From Thermoplasmatota archaeon (GTDB taxonomy: Archaea > Thermoplasmatota > E2 > DHVEG-1): a stretch of DNA of 6,654 nucleotides. Each line of letters starts with the position of its first letter. Position 1 is the first letter of the stretch. Location of the stretch: NCBI GenBank assembly GCA_030605515.1, contig JAUWIE010000130.1:1-6654 (forward strand), read 5' to 3'. Below are positions 6,234-6,654 of this stretch, in pieces. The notes beneath the pieces are model-generated. The model was not told where the DNA came from. It saw only the letters and a list, made by a program, of their open reading frames with translations, and did not search any database. A program made the position numbers and the translations under genes.

Positions 6234-6459
6234 ATAGAAATTTAAATGGTTCTGCATGTTTGTTTAAACGTCTTGCTCCATATATCTTCAAATTGATTTC
6301 TACCTGTTTTACTTGAAACTTTGTTAGTCCTGTTCTTTTCATCACTAGGTTATCATTTTCATCGTATATCCGGATTATTCCATCTTCGGCACAAGAAATT
6401 GCTTTGACAATTTTACCGTTTTGAATCCATATCCAAATGTTAACACTTTTTTTGACCAT
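6232..6459 (-). CDS. Small conserved-looking hypothetical protein, 75 residues
   Basis: I do not recognise the family. Seen: numbered from the ATG at 6459, VNIWIWIQNGKIVKAISC and GIIRIYDENDNLVMKRTG look like two or three beta hairpins with turn motifs (QNGK, DENDN). A likely amphipathic helix (LTKFQVKQVEINLKIYGARRL) follows, then a short tail ending in aromatic residues (EPFKFL). There is one cysteine, no signal peptide and no membrane segment, so it is probably a soluble cytoplasmic protein. The frame can be extended four codons to a TTG at 6471, but ATG is preferred and neither start has a clear ribosome site; a TATA-like TTTATTATAG (6482-6491, minus strand) suits a nearly leaderless transcript from the ATG. 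The regular alternation of strands and turns makes it more than a random frame. The short convergent gap to the KaiC-like gene is the only context. Confidence 0.65.
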   Translation of the reverse strand: MVKKSVNIWIWIQNGKIVKAISCAEDGIIRIYDENDNLVMKRTGLTKFQVKQVEINLKIYGARRLNKHAEPFKFL

Positions 6460-6471
6460 GTAATTACCCAA

Positions 6472-6654
6472 TCAATTTTACTATAATAAATATTTAATTT
6501 TATAAATATATAAATATTTCTATACATTTATTGTCTTTTTAATGTTTTTTTGAAAATATTGTTTAATTATCACATTTTTTTTAAAAAAAAAATTAATCTT
6601 CTAATTACTCAAGAAAAAGATAGGATAATATATGTGAAATTACATACCGCATTT
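6472..6654. other. Extremely AT-rich end of window without a supportable gene
   Basis: This stretch is almost entirely A and T. It includes the upstream region of the small leftward gene and two copies of TAAATATTT (6487-6495 and 6511-6519, 24 bases apart) flanking TATAAATATA. It also has a T7 run at 6545-6551 and a T8A10 run at 6575-6592. Short frames reach the right edge on both strands, but none can be judged from so few codons. No tRNA-like fold was seen. Confidence 0.5.

Noticed and set aside
6605..6652. Possible C-terminal end of a leftward gene (…MRYVISHILSYLFLE, stop at 6605) followed by T10 on the minus strand.
   Set aside because: Sixteen codons give no recognisable sequence, and another frame on the same strand is also open to the edge until a stop at 6609, so neither can be supported.
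6634..6654. Possible GTG start of a rightward gene at the window edge, after TAGGAT.
   Set aside because: Only seven codons are visible, the ribosome site is poor and no TATA box is correctly placed.

Overview
The window looks like a chromosomal stretch of an uncultured, AT-rich (well under 40% G+C by eye) euryarchaeon, most likely a member of the Thermoplasmata or a relative. The grounds are the gene families: a KaiC-like single-domain ATPase, a membrane-anchored protein with a pilin-like N-terminus of the DUF7289 type, a secreted CARDB/DUF2341 protein rich in N-glycosylation sequons, and archaeal-type LeuC/LeuD subunits. Intergenic regions carry TATA-like boxes, and oligo-T tracts follow several genes. 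The lineage is inferred from protein character and not from a marker gene.

Layout from left to right. A secreted multi-domain surface protein (43-1752, minus) is divergent from a gamma-class carbonic anhydrase-like protein (1947-2450, plus). That gene converges on a two-gene leuC-leuD operon read leftwards (4252-2505, minus), whose genes overlap by four bases (ATGA). The leuC promoter is divergent from a gene for a pilin-like membrane-anchored protein (4412-5263, plus). A 173-base gap follows, holding an oligo-T tract and an 18-codon micro-ORF with a Shine-Dalgarno-like site. Next is the KaiC-like ATPase (5437-6216, plus), which ends 15 bases from a convergent small hypothetical protein (6459-6232, minus). 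The last ~190 bases are extremely AT-rich with no gene that can be supported.

How the genes work together. Only leuC and leuD form a clear functional unit, the two subunits of one [4Fe-4S] hydro-lyase. The other genes look like independent units. Two are exported (the CARDB protein and the pilin-like protein) and three are cytoplasmic (carbonic anhydrase-like, KaiC-like, small hypothetical).

No defence locus, CRISPR array, tRNA, rRNA or insertion sequence is visible. I see no clear new multi-gene system. The items most worth a second look are the incomplete third CARDB-like repeat, the unusual specificity loop of the LeuD subunit, the micro-ORF before the KaiC-like gene, and the unknown 75-residue protein that converges on it.
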